Assembly (NCBI GenBank): GCA_949126835.1 | Contig: OX421502.1 | Coordinates: forward strand, 35,985,789-36,049,788 | Source of the DNA: Anisus vortex | Taxonomy: Eukaryota > Mollusca > Gastropoda > Planorbidae | Direction of reading: 5' to 3' | Length of the DNA stretch: 64,000 nucleotides | In this document: piece after piece, positions 36,914 through 48,700 of the stretch | Position numbering within the stretch: the stretch's first letter is position 1 | Layout of the letters: each line of letters opens with the position of its first letter | The notes under the pieces: model-generated | The model's input: the letters and a program-made list of their open reading frames with translations, nothing else | The model's database searches: none | Told to the model about the DNA's origin: nothing | Program-made: the position numbers and the translations under genes

Positions 36914-38140
36914 CTAGTTGACCCGTGGACACATTGTGTCCATAAAAAACATATAGAAATTAAAAGAATAATCGCGAGATCAATAATAGAGAGAAAAAAA
37001 AGTACAGTATAAACCAGCAATGCAATTGCAAACAACAGAGTGCGCAGCAATAAAAAAAAAAGGCGGGAAAACCCAAACACTCTCATTGAAAGCAGAATGA
37101 ATGGGAAGCTACTCTCAGTGAAAGCAGAATGAATGGGAAGCTACTCTCAATGAAAGCAGAATGAATGGGAAGCTACTCTCAATGAAAGCAGAATGAATGG
37201 GAAGCTACTCTCAATGAAAGCAGAATGAATGGGAAGCTACTCTCAATGAAAGCAGAATGAATGGGAAGCTACTCTCAGTGAAAGCAGAATGAATGGGAAG
37301 CTACTCTTAATGAAAGCAGAATGAATGGGAAGCTACTCTCAATGAAAGCAATATGAATGGGAAGCTACTCTCAATGAAAGCAGAATGAATGGGACGCTAC
37401 TCTCAATGAAAGCAGAATGAATGGGAAGCTACTCTCAATGAAAGCAGAATGAATGGGACGCTACTCTCAATGAAAGCAGAATGAATGGAGCTACTCTCAA
37501 TGAAAGCAGAATGAATGGGAAGCTACTCTCAGTGAAAGCAGAATGAATGGGAAGCTACTCTCAATGAAAGCAGAATGAATGGGAAGCTACTCTCAATGAA
37601 AGCAGAATGAATGGGAAGCTACTCTCAATGAAAGCAGAATGAATGGGAAGCTACTCTCAATGAAAGCAGAATGAATGGGAAGCTACTCTCAATGAAAGCA
37701 GAATGAATGGGAAGCTACTCTCAATGAAAGCAGAATGAATGGGAAGCTACTCTCAATGAAAGCAGAATGAATGGGAAGCTACTCTCAATGAAAGCAGAAT
37801 GAATGGGACGCTACTCTCAATGAAAGCAGAATGAATGGGAAGCTACTCTCAATGAAAGCAGAATGAATGGGACGCTACTCTCAATGAAAGCAGAATGAAT
37901 GGAGCTACTCTCAATGAAAGCAGAATGAATGGGAAGCTACTCTCTTGTACGTCGAGGACTTATTTCTTTTTACAGTTTTCATGTGCGCATAAATGGCATA
38001 CTTTTTTTAAAAATATAAAATCAATTAAATTTTTCTATTCCGGAAAGTTGCGAGTAAATGTCCAGTTTTGGTTGTCCCGATCAATCAAACGACATAGGAG
38101 TCTATAGCGCACAATCAAACATAGGCCTATATATGTATTT
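36914..38140 (-). mobile_element. Helitron with 32-bp minisatellite, nested in the 3-kb transposon
   Basis: Read on the minus strand, the 5' region at about 38140-38060 has GCGCTATAGACTCCTATGTC, then GTTTGATTGATCGGGACAA, matching the Helitrons at 6114 and 26545. The 3' end is the stem-loop GGACACAATGTGTCC followed by ACGGGTCAACTAG and T, ending at 36914. The exact 5' base is uncertain by about 10 bp. The interior is almost entirely a minisatellite. No Helitron protein is encoded. Confidence 0.75.
37079..37945. repeat. 32-bp minisatellite, about 27 copies
   Basis: Tandem array of a 32-bp unit, CTCTCAATGAAAGCAGAATG followed by AATGGGAAGCTA, in about 27 nearly identical copies over 867 bp. Variants include CAGTG for CAATG, GGGACG for GGGAAG, and a shortened ATGGAGC unit seen twice in the same context, which points to duplication of multi-unit blocks. 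There are no unique spacers between units. It forms the core of the Helitron at 36914-38140. Confidence 0.95.
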
Positions 38141-38261
38141 TCATTTTCATGTGACGTTGGATATCTTAGACCCCCCTCCCCCCTCGTCACACATCATCAC
38201 AAATGCGTGACCCCCTCCCCCCCCCCCTAATCGTGTGACGTAATTTATGGACGGCCCCATA

Positions 38262-39448
38262 GGTCTCGTTCTGTTCCAGTAAAGGCTGGATTAAACTGTG
38301 ACAGGTGTTTGAGAAACCTCAGAACTCAGAACCAGTTGCAGAGACTCCAGAAGACACATCGAACAGTGGGGAGCTTAACACACTTTATGATGTGGATATA
38401 AGAAGTCTGACCACATCACCGCCGGTTTTTAAAGATATCACCTGGCACCCTGTGATTATGCTCGATCTGTCGTTTACCGTTCACAAAAAGCGGTATGGAT
38501 GGTACGGACAATTCCTAGCTTCGCGAGACTACTCTTAAAGCACATGTGATAAAAGTAGCGGTTTATTCGTCCTTCCACACAGTCCTTTACCTTTATCAGA
38601 CTAATTCCCAGTGTAGCCTACATACTCATAAAACGAAGTCCTGGGCTGCGCCTTTTTTAATCTGTAGCATCTAAATATTGGAATCGTTTGTTTGCTTTAA
38701 TCATTGAGGGTTTCTGAAACAAAATAGGCCTAGACCTAGAGTCGGCCTAGACTTTAAAGAAGTGTTTGAAGGCCTTTCTATCCAACATGTTTTGTTGTTG
38801 TTTTTTTGCCCCTTCGATCCTGCACAACTCAATGTGAAAATAGAGGGCACTGATTGCATGGGCAGGGTGGAGATGCGCTATAAATAGTCCATTATCGTAA
38901 CCATTTCATTCCACTGAGATAATAAATAAATCCCTCTATCTCTCTCCCTACATATATAGGCCAGTGATATATATAGCTCAGTGAGTTAGTGCCTAGACCG
39001 ACCAAAATTAGCTAGACCTAGCTAGAAATAAGCCAAATTCGCGACATTACCATGCAATCAATTGAAGTGGTAACTTTTATCAACTGTCAACAGAGCGTAA
39101 AATCAATGTGTGACTACGTCGGAATCAAATACACTGATAAAACAAATCTCAAAATACACAAATTTTTGTATTGAGCATTCTTTTTATGTAAGCTACTAAA
39201 CATTGAAGCAATTTAAATTCTAGAAAAACTATCAAAGCAGTAATTAGCATTAATAACAAACTAATAACTAGACTATAACTAGTAGTAGTGTACATAGTCA
39301 CAAGTGTACTTGCCAGTACGAATGTAAAGACAAGGCTCCGCCCACTTCACTTGAATTTACTAAAACTATTAAAAGAAATACCATAAAAACAGATGAGATC
39401 GGCTATTCTTTTTACTTGAAATAAAATTATTAGTTTGGCTTGCATAAA
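38262..39448. other. spacer upstream of COMMD5, with an unrecognised open frame
   Basis: An open frame of 77 codons at 38305-38538 on the plus strand begins MFEKPQNSEPVAETPEDTSN and is preceded by a CTGTGACAG acceptor-like sequence. It reads like coding DNA but I do not recognise it and found no partner exon; it may be a transposon or gene fragment. The remainder is AT-rich. A CCGCCC box near 39340 lies about 110 bp upstream of the COMMD5 start codon and may belong to its promoter. Confidence 0.35.
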
Positions 39449-42400
39449 ATGTCTATTATTCAAGTAAAAGGAGGAGGTGGAACAACCCCAGTTGATCGAA
39501 CATCGTTTGTTGGAGCCAGAATTCCACCTGAGATTCAGGGAATGGTTAAACATTTGGCAAAGTTGGATAAAGCAACTTTCACAAAAATATTAAAAGGTAT
39601 ATTGTTAAACTTGTGAATATTATTTGATTGTGTAAGATTTCTTATAGCTAGTTACATATACATTGATAGTAATTTTCTTAAAATGGTTAAAACTAAATGT
39701 ATGCAGTAGGCCCTATCTGCCTATCTAGCCTACATCCGGTGACCGGGCCCATACATTTCAATTTCACATGACAACAAACACTGGAGATAACTTTTAAAAT
39801 GTATGAAAACAATCCAGAGCATAGATAAAATCTTCAAAACATTTTGTTGTTTAGGGATTTGGCTTTCTATTGAAGACAAACTTTCATTTGACTTTTATGT
39901 AAGTACATATATTTTTCACTACGGTAACTGTTGACTTCACAATCAGACGTACGACATATTCACCATTTCTTTTGAATGTTGAAAACTTTCATTTTTTTTT
40001 TAAAATTCCAGTTGTTTTTGGAGCACTCTTGGGAAGTGAAACACATAATGACGTTTTAAAAAAGATTGTGAGAGATAATCTGACTGAAGAAATATTTGCA
40101 TTATTATTCTGTGGCATTGACAAACTTGTCAAGCAGGCAATTAAAATTCCAAGCTCATCATTAAAGCAAGAGGTAAATAATATTTACTCTTTTTTCTCCT
40201 TATCCTATTACATTTTTGCAAATGTTTGAAATATAAAATAGAATACATCTAACTTAACTTTTACTTTTAGTAAACATTGTTAGTATCAAATGCATTTAAA
40301 ATTCATTTAAAATTGTATATTCCAGACTAAAAAAATCTTTGTATAATCTAATAACAATAATTACTCAATAATAAATAGTAGCAGCACATAGATTGCAGCT
40401 ATTACAGATCATGGGATCAAATCCAGGTTTATTTCAGTACTTTCTTCTAGATTGGCAATATTACTCAGTATCCCTGAGTCTACCCAGCTCTGATGTGTAC
40501 CTGACATTAGTTGGGTAAAAGTAAAAAGTGGCTGAGTATTGTGTTGGCCATATGATTCCTGGTAAATGCTGCTTCACTACCAATATAAACCAGCATAGTC
40601 AGAAAGGAATACTTTCTCTTAATCCATAATAAAGTAATGATTTTTCCATACATAAATAACTTGATACTTATTATCATCAATTGCAGCATTTTATTCAAGA
40701 CCTTCAGGAACTTCAGTAAGTAGTTATCTAAGATTAAACAGTTACTTTTTTGCTAACCAATGCTATTTTTATACAAACTGGGGACAGAAACTATTCCTCA
40801 ATATATTTTTTTTATTATACTTATCTTTTTCGCACAAACATAAATATTTATAAAAAATTCTCATATCCCAGGATTCCTACAGAATTTCATGATGATTTGG
40901 TTTCCTGTGTTTTCGGACCTCTTCGAAGTCAGTTGGATGAACATTTAGAATCGACAAGACCCAGATTACCTTCCCTTGATCATCTTGATTGGAGAGTGGA
41001 TGTTGCTATATCAACTGGGTACAAACATTACACTTTGAGCATTTTAAATCTTTCCCTTGATCATCTCGATTGGATAGTAGAGGTTGCTATATCAACTGGG
41101 TACAAACATTACACTTTGAGCATTTTAAATCTTTCCCTTGATCATCTCGATTGGAGAGTAGATGTTGCTATATCAACTGGGTACAAACATTACACTTTGA
41201 GCATTTTAAATCTTTCCCTTGATCATCTCGATTGGATAGTAGAGGTTGCTATATCAACTGGGTACAAACATTACACTTTGAGCATTTTAAATCTTTCCCT
41301 TGATCATCTCGATTGGATAGTAGAGGTTGCTATATCAACTGGGTACAAACATTACACTTTGAGCATTTTAAATCTTTCAGAATAATAAATCTAACATTAG
41401 TCCTGTCATTTTTTCTTGTTGGCAGAGTGTTGAACAGAGTACTTGTTCGTGGTGTAACTATGGATATGACTCTTTCAGATGGCAGCATTAAAAACTTTGA
41501 GGTATGTGATATACAGTACTATATTTGTTAATTCACTCAACAAGATATTTCTCATCATGATATACAGAATTTTGAAAGTCTAAACATCAATTTTACTAAA
41601 ACCAATTTTATTTGTAATGTTTTTAAAAAGTTTAGCTTACACTTTTATTTGTTGTCTATTTTTAATATTGGCTGTTGAATAAGTTTCTTTAGGAAGAAAA
41701 CAACAATCACTTGATCCGATAAAACAGTTTATTTGGACGTAAACAATAAAGTTCATACCAAACCTGGCGACCGAGGATAACAAAAACCACAATATTAACC
41801 GAAGTTCCATCTCAAAACAATTGTAACAAATGTAGGGGAAATCATTATATTAAAGTATCGTAAATAACTAAGCTAAACATAGTTATGTTTCTTTAAGTTA
41901 CATGCCCTCCCCTGTTTAATTTAATTTAGATGCAACAAGCAAATGGGGAGATATGGCTTTAACTTCAATTCAATGTTGATAAAGCAACCTCATTAAAAAA
42001 CAACAACATTGTCCTGAATGAAAACTGTACTTACGGTACTTTCACTAGCTTTCCTATAGGGCCTAATGTTATTGATACATTTTTATTTCTTAAAAAATTA
42101 TAGGCATGCCTTTAGAATCCAAGATTTATTTCCAACAAAACCATATGCAAGAAAATTTTTCAGTTTAATGTAATATTGATACATATATATATCATACAAT
42201 CTTGAATATAAGCTGCACATGTGTATAAGCTGCAGGTATACTTGAGAAGTTGAAAAACAAGTGTATGAGCTGCACTAAAACATCTATTTAGTGTAGGCAA
42301 CCTATATGGGTTAGCTGTATATATCTTTATTAGTCACTGTTCCTGTTTGTGAAATATTATTTATTTGTTGTACAGAAGATCACATATTTAATTATTAAAA

Positions 42401-42760
42401 TAAAACACATTGATAAAAATATATTTATTGTAACATTTGATAACACAAGATATTTTTCTTCATTATTTGCGGCAGCCTATACGTCAATTTCAGTTGATAT
42501 CTGAACCTAGGGAAAAAAACTAATTTTTTTATTTATAGCCGCACCCCTTTCACGGACTAAAAAATTTAGTTAAAAAAGTGTGGCTTATACTTGAGATGTT
42601 ATGGTAGTTGTATTTTACCTTAATCTGATATTTTTCCTCTTTAAAATGTTTTGTACAGATGACAGTTTCCAAGTTTCAAGATCTTCGTTTTCAAGTTGCA
42701 TCAGTTCTGAGTGAAATGGAGAAACTTGAAAAACGCAGCATTCTCAAAATCAAAGATTAA
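39449..42760 (+). CDS. COMMD5: COMMD5, COMM domain-containing protein 5
   Basis: Subunit of the COMMD/CCDC22/CCDC93 (Commander) complex, which acts in endosomal recycling and NF-kappaB control. Coding exons 39449-39596, 40012-40172, 40687-40715, 40872-41018, 41426-41501 and 42659-42760 keep frame and give 220 residues (human 224). Seen: an N-terminal SFVGARIPPEIQGMVKHLAK segment, which matches the COMMD5 start rather than other COMMDs; a helical middle (FCGIDKLVKQAIKIPSSSLK); and the COMM domain at about 146-220, with LDWRVDVAISTG, then VTMDMTLSDGS and the closing FQDLRFQVASVLSEMEKLEK. The end of exon 4 and its 5' splice site lie in an 81-bp tandem repeat, so which of five donors is used is not certain; the first gives the family-length protein. 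AATAAA signals lie at 42828 and 42853. Confidence 0.92.
40385..40600 (+). repeat. SINE-1 copy, plus orientation
   Basis: Has a degraded tRNA-like head with GGGATCAAATCCAGG, then CTGAGTCTACCCAGCTCTGA, an ACCTGACATTAGTTGGGTAA stretch and TGCTTCACTACC, which are the reverse of blocks in the minus-strand copies. It lies in COMMD5 intron 2. Confidence 0.65.
40972..41376. repeat. 81-bp minisatellite over the 5' splice site of COMMD5 exon 4
   Basis: Five full copies of an 81-bp unit start at 40972, 41053, 41134, 41215 and 41296. Each contains the last 47 bp of exon 4, the ACTGG|GTACAA donor and the first 34 bp of the intron. Donor-equivalent exon ends fall at 41018, 41099, 41180, 41261 and 41342. 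Copies 1 and 3 read WRVDV and copies 2, 4 and 5 read WIVEV, so a two-unit block may have been duplicated. The unit is a multiple of three and has no stop in the exon frame, so the whole array is open as a 27-residue repeat. Confidence 0.95.
42199..42600. mobile_element. MITE with ATAAGC-rich inverted ends
   Basis: The left end reads CTTGAATATAAGCTGCAC and the right end on the other strand reads CTCAAGTATAAGCCACAC, about 400 bp apart, with a second TATAAGCTGCA inside the left end. No clear target duplication was seen and there is no coding frame. It lies in the last COMMD5 intron. Confidence 0.6.
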
Positions 42761-42827
42761 TTTTTATTTTATTTTATATGTAAAAAAAGAAAATAATTGA
42801 CTGTTTTTTTTAAATATTTTTTTTTGC

Positions 42828-42858
42828 AATAAATTTAAAAAAAACAACATACAATAAA
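42828..42858 (+). terminator. COMMD5 poly(A) signals
   Basis: Two AATAAA hexamers at 42828-42833 and 42853-42858 lie 68 and 93 bp after the COMMD5 stop codon. Either could direct cleavage within the next 30 bp. Spacing and the absence of another gene on this strand before 45775 support the assignment. Confidence 0.6.
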
Positions 42859-43521
42859 GTATAATTTTTTATTTATTGTTACATTGGGTATGTAATATAA
42901 AAAATTAATTATATTTCATTCCATCTGCTTTTTTTTTCTTTTAATCATTTACAAATGTGAGAAATTGACGATTGAATTAAAATGGTTCCCATGTTTTTAT
43001 AAATATCATAGGCATTCATGTACTAAACCACAGTAGGCTACTACATGGTTTGATGGTCTGTTAGTAAAATAAATAACACTCTTCTAATAACACATCATTA
43101 GGTTATTATTTCAATTCCTCCCACTTTTAAAAGAAAGCAATTGTAGGGGGATACCATTTATTGATAGAGAGATGTTTTGTTGGGAAGATTTTCGCTAGAG
43201 TCCAGAATCAGGTGGTCTTCTTTAACATTGACTTTTATATCCCGAGAACCAGTGCAGTTTCTGGGCTGAACAATCCAAGATCAAACTGTATACTGTATTG
43301 CCTGCATTGAGCTTGTACACAGTTAACATTATAAACAGATGCAGTCTGTTAAAGGTCTTAAGAAACACAGGCTGCCCACCATCATTTTATGATAACTCTT
43401 TAAGGGGCTAGATCTTTTGTAGGGATTTTTGGAGATGATTTGTTGGCTTTTTAATTTACTTGGCTATGCTCTTGCATAATGTGTCCCAGTTACAACAAGA
43501 GGTCAGCCACCTACACTACAG

Positions 43522-43772
43522 CAGTGCTTTTTTTTGTGATGGTACGCACCGGTACGGCGTACGGGCACCTTTTTCAATGTGGGAAAAAAATTATTACTTT
43601 TCTTGTATTTTAACGTTTATTATTAATTTATTATATTATTGATTTGTTAAAATTGAATTATTTTAAAATTGCGCGTGATAAGAATTAAAATATAAATTGC
43701 GAAACTGCTTTAAAAGTAAGGCAATCCATCACTGAGTACCGGCACCTATTTTTTTTACAAAAAAAAGCACTG
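43522..43772. mobile_element. hAT-type MITE
   Basis: A 251-bp element flanked by the perfect 8-bp duplication CACTACAG at 43514-43521 and 43773-43780. Both ends begin CAGTGCTTTTTTTTGT on their respective strands, and GGTACG/GTACCGGCACC motifs follow inside. Non-coding. Confidence 0.92.
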
Positions 43773-43934
43773 CACTACAGTATAGTAAAACAATGCAAAC
43801 TATTTATAAGCCTACTTTACTATAACACTCGGTGTTGATGCTTGATATATTCTCATCTGAAAAGGCCCATTTACAAAAAGATACTAGCAAGCATGCAGTA
43901 ACTGCTTTTTATAGATTTTTACTTATTGTTTGTG

Positions 43935-44215
43935 CACACTAAACTACTCCATACATTTAATGATGTTAAGTTGTTGATTTTCCTAATTAGTTCAGGAAGC
44001 CCATTCCATGCCTGGGTGCCACTTTGGACAGAAATTATATGCGTTTGACCCTGCATATGGTCCCAATATGGAATAATAAAGAAGTTTATATCAATATGTC
44101 TTTCTAAAATATTTTTATCTATTAATGTGTTGTATTTCGTTGTTAGAATCTTATGATTTATGTCAAGTTTCCAAAATGCTTGGTTGCGAGAAGGCCTACC
44201 TGGCAACTTAAGCAA
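43935..44215 (-). mobile_element. LINE-A 3' fragment
   Basis: Minus-strand remnant including SGTQAWNGLPELIRKINNLT, the same C-terminal stretch as in the copies at 11655-11765 and 32160-32250. It is diverged, with no 3' tail recognised. Confidence 0.55.
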
Positions 44216-44839
44216 AATAAAAATGACCAGGTCGCAAAACAAAAAGTTTTTATTCAAATGTTTAAAGATTTGACATGTCACTTGTAGTTTTAATGAAGAA
44301 AGCAGTAATAAGAACAGTGTGGGGTCTTTAGTAAAGATATGTTGGACGTAGATATAGGAAGGGCTACAAGGACTAACTATATATAAACTATTGTTGTTGT
44401 TTTTTTTAATAGAAAAACCTTTTTAAAATAACTATTTGACTATTTATGTTGGTTAGAGTGTCGTGCAAATAATGTCAACCCATGCCCACAGTCGCCACAT
44501 ACAGTGACAGTCCTTTTTAAAATGATTTCACAAACAAAACGTATGAGTAAGTAGGCCTATGCAAATAAATCATCTAGATATGACTAGACTAGTTTTGGAA
44601 AAAAGAGCCTAGGAAAGGTCTCGCACCAATACTATAGGCCCTACATTTCTTTTTTCTCAAGGTCTGTTTAGCCTGCTACTAGCCTACTAGCTAGACTCTC
44701 CCAAAAGTCAAAAGGACTTTGAGAACTTAGGATACCAACAGCACTACTAAAATTTAAAAGTGAAAAAGGCGACGTACATTAGCACATTAATTAGCTCATT
44801 AGCCAAAAACATTTGCCGAGTGAAAAACGGGGGAGTAGG

Positions 44840-45475
44840 CCCTATTGAGACATCTATTACTTTACTCTTTGCCCTCTAGTGCAGGGGTCTCCAAACTACG
44901 GCCCGCGGGCCAGACGCGGTCCGCGAGGCCCTCTCATCCAGCCCGTGGAGACCTTTTTATTTACGAAAAAAATTACGGAAATTTACCTATATCCTGCCAC
45001 GATCAGCCGCCGCTTACGTTATGTTTTTACCATTCTCACTAATACAGGTGTTCATGTGTATAATATAGACTAGTGTATCAATGTTATTAAATAATAACTG
45101 AATTCAATAATATTAAATTAATAATAAAAAATTAAAAACAACATCCACGGTTTGATTCTTTTTTATTTGGATTTCAAGTGTGTCGCTGGCCCCCAAACTG
45201 CCGTTTGATAGTTAATGCAGCCCTCGGGATGAAAAGTTTGGAGATCCATGCTCTAGTGACAACTATAGTGTTTCTAGGTTTAGTGATTTGACTATTGGTG
45301 TTAGTGTTACTCTTGTCAGTTGTGAATATTCGCTAGATCTAGTAGGCCTAATGATTAATGAACCTTGCAGCTCATTTCTGAATTTGTTCTAATTTTTGTA
45401 TGTTTTCTTTAGTTGATGGGTCCCATACAGATTAGGCCTCTGTATATTCTAGTATAAGGCCTAACTTATATTAGA
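44840..45475 (-). mobile_element. LINE-A fragment interrupted by a hAT MITE
   Basis: On the minus strand the outer parts match the LINE-A copy at 31769-31945: CTGTATGGGACCCATCAACT near 45420, the AAACCTAGAAACACTA stretch near 45270, and AGAGGGCAAAGAGTAAAGTA near 44865. The two halves are separated by the 369-bp hAT element at 44882-45250, whose target duplication CTCTAGTG is LINE sequence. Confidence 0.75.
44882..45250. mobile_element. hAT-type MITE nested in LINE-A
   Basis: Perfect 8-bp duplication CTCTAGTG at 44874-44881 and 45251-45258. Ends are CAGGGGTCTCCAAACTACGG on the left and CATGGATCTCCAAACTTTTC on the right, read on the opposite strand. The interior is GC-rich near the ends (CCCGCGGGCC). 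No transposase. Confidence 0.93.
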
Positions 45476-45774
45476 TAGCATTTGATAGCATTGTGATTAA
45501 GTGGCCGCGTGCTGAAGTACCGTGTGATTAAGTGTCTGTGTTTAAGTGTTGCGTGTTTATGGCAACTGCGGGTTGGCCACTGGCCACTACCGTATCTTAA
45601 TCTATATTCATTAATATATATAGCTCAGTGATTGTTGACATAGATGCACTCTTCTATGTGAAGTCTGAATTCAGAAAAACTTAGTTTTCACGTTGTTATA
45701 ATGATGTAGAGAAACAAAACACGGGCTATTGTTCCTTTGAAAACATTTTTTTCCATGAGTTAAATAAAAAAAAA

Positions 45775-48700
45775 ATGTATGCGGCTCACGTAAAGCAGTC
45801 AAAGAAAGAAGAATCAGTTTCTTGTTTAGAAAAATGTTTAGACCATTTTAAACAAGCCTCAACCGACAACCAATTGTTTTCAAACATTCTCGAGGTTCGT
45901 CCAATAAATAAATAATAAAAAAAAATAGGCCTGATCATTTTGGCATTTATCATTTTGTTACTGATTACTGTTACTAGTGTAAACAATTAGGCTTACATTA
46001 ATTATTGACCAATTTACAATTTTGAATACTTTAACTTCATTGAGCCTTGACAAAACAACAACAACATTGACATTGTTGATATTTTGCCACTTTTGGCTAG
46101 TAGTACTAGTAACTAGTACTAGTCTTCTATAGTATAGTGACTATAACTATAGATAGGGACTATAGACTATAGGCCTACTATACATTCTATAAAATTATAA
46201 AGGAGCTGTAAGAGTAAGACTCCTGAGACTAATCATGCCTAATGACAGATCATAAAAAATAAAATAACATTTATAAAAAAAAAAAGGAAATGTATGTTTT
46301 AAACATTGTTTAGTATGATTGTATGATACACGAATACAGGAATGAAGACCTATTAACTCTTTAACCACTTTAAGTTACTTTGAGACCGGAATTATTTTCC
46401 TACTCCTGCCGGAATCATTTTTTCTGCACACAATTTTTTTTATACATGCATCTTTAAAACCTTTATAATTTGTTATCTATTGTGCTAAACCCATACATGT
46501 AGTGAGTAGAAAAATGGGAAATTGAATGGGCTTTACAGTGATATAATTTTTGTATCATAATATATTCATATAGAAAAGATAATTTGCATAATATTAGGGG
46601 GAGATAATAATAATTAAAATGTAAAAAATTAAAATTTTACTTAATGAAGGCGTTAATTAAATCCAGCTGCTTTTTTGCATACCCATGGTCATTAAAATAT
46701 AAAGTACATTTAATTCACCACACTAAGAACTTTTCAGAATGAAAATTGATGAAATAGTTTTTAAAATATACAAATTTTTATTAACACCCCAAATAAGAAA
46801 AGGGGAGATCCCCCCCCCTTTTCAGTTGGTACTGTGGTAACTAATGCGTCACTGTCTGACTCACTAGAATAATCTGAAGGCAGACATTCGCTTTCATAAG
46901 ATTCCACTTCACTATCTCCCGATTCTAACATTCCTAGAAATAAATTCCTAGGTTGATTGGCTGTAAAGCGGCGAGGCGGTCTAGATCCAGACGAAGAAGC
47001 CATTTTGAAATATAAACAAAACACAAAATTTACGATACTGACCTTTTTTTAAAAATTCGGACAATTTTAAAACGCTTGTTCAATGCAACATGCAAGAAAT
47101 AAAAAAACTTTAAAATGGCCACCGTAGAGATCCCAGAAGTCATTTAGATGATTAAAAACGTGTATCAGACAAAACAACGAACTAAACACAGAAAATACTA
47201 TCAAACGCTCAGAGCGTTGTTATTGTAGCACAAGCCTTAGGGCCGAAAGCTGGGAGCGTCGTTACGGTGTTATTGAGTTAAACTGAGCTAAACAAATTTT
47301 AAATAGTAAGATTATAATTATAGTAATATCTTTTTCCTTTTAGTAAAGTTTTAGTTTAGATAAATAAAAAATACTCTTTAGGCCTATATGTTTTCTAGTG
47401 GTGGTCGCAAGGTGCTTATTTTTTACTAGGCATATTAAAAAAGGACAAGGCATGTGGCAGATGACAAGTTTTTTTTTTTAGACATTGCAGACATATATTC
47501 ATTTTTAATATAGGCCTAATTCTTATACATTGACTGGATGAATGGTGCAGAAGTTAGGCCTATGAAAAAACTTTTGGAGTGCGCGCCTTTGAGTCAGTGG
47601 CGCCAGTATTGTGGAACAACTTACCTCTTGCACTAAAGCATACTGAAGAATCCAAAGTCATTTAAAAAGAACTTAAAGACCTCTGTTTAATTAGTCATTG
47701 TCTAATTGTGTTCTTGTAATCATGTCAAAACAGCGCACTGAGCATGATATTATAGCATGGATAGATGCTCTATAGAAATTGTCATTATTATTATATTATT
47801 ATTCTGGCAGATGTATTACATAACAAAAGGTCACCGTCCAAGTAGTGGCCAAGAAAATCCAAGGATACTTGGCAGGCATTTTTGCCAGATGTTTTTGATT
47901 TTATTAAATTAAGTTCCTTTATGTCCAGCTAAAGAATTTTGACATTCTCAATATCGTTATCATTTAAATAAAAGAATGATAAAAGTAGAGCTGACTGTAA
48001 TTTGGTTTTGGTTTTGGGTCTGAAAGTTGGCAAATGTCCTCTTTCGGTGTAATTTCCGTTTTGGCGGAAACCAAAGAGTTACCTAAGGTGTCCCTTTTTT
48101 GGGAACCATAAAAGCAACCAGGCAATGTGCGGGCCACACAATCTCCTAGTATGCCATGAAAACTTGTCAGTGCTGCTTCACAGAGATCAAATTGGTTACA
48201 GGGATAAACTTTTTTACTTTACTCACTAATAATATTTCACTGTTCTGAAGCAAATAGTCAGCGATCTGAAAAATCAACTACTCAGGGCTTGCACTCAAAT
48301 TAACCCACCTTAAGAGCAAAAAAACATACATGCATTCTTTTTTATTTTGATTCTATTACTATTAAGACATGCTCGCTTTACAATTAATATTTCATTGAGT
48401 TTTTCTTGTGTTATGATTGTTACAGATTGCTCAGCATGTCAGAGATAACGTTTTCACAGATGAGGACCAAAGAGTGGTTCTTGAAACAATTGGAACCAGT
48501 TTTCTCTCAAGACTTTTTAACACATGTCAGTATTAGAAGACAATCAAGTTTATTGATTAAAGCTTTTTAACTCATTATGTGTGTCATATTTTACCAATAG
48601 AACTGGTTTGCTGAAATTTAGTTGTAAATTTAGCTTTCAATATTATATATATCATGAATCTAATACCCAGAATTTAAAAAAAAATAGATGTAATTTATAC

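Larger units (their letters stand above)
35218..38258. mobile_element. 3.04-kb DNA transposon with 30-bp perfect TIRs, Zator-like
   Basis: The ends at 35218-35247 and 38229-38258 are perfect 30-bp inverted repeats beginning GGGGCCGTCCATAAATTACG. They are followed by C-rich and TGTGTGACGA-containing subterminal repeats. The trinucleotide ATA flanks both ends (35215-35217 and 38259-38261), fitting a 3-bp target duplication. A broken transposase lies on the minus strand, and a Helitron has inserted inside. End sequence and duplication length resemble what I recall of Zator; the superfamily call is tentative. Confidence 0.85.

Noticed and set aside
37079..37945. CRISPR-like array of 32-bp repeats
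   Set aside because: The units are head to tail with no unique spacers, there are no cas genes, and the genome is animal. It is a minisatellite inside a Helitron.
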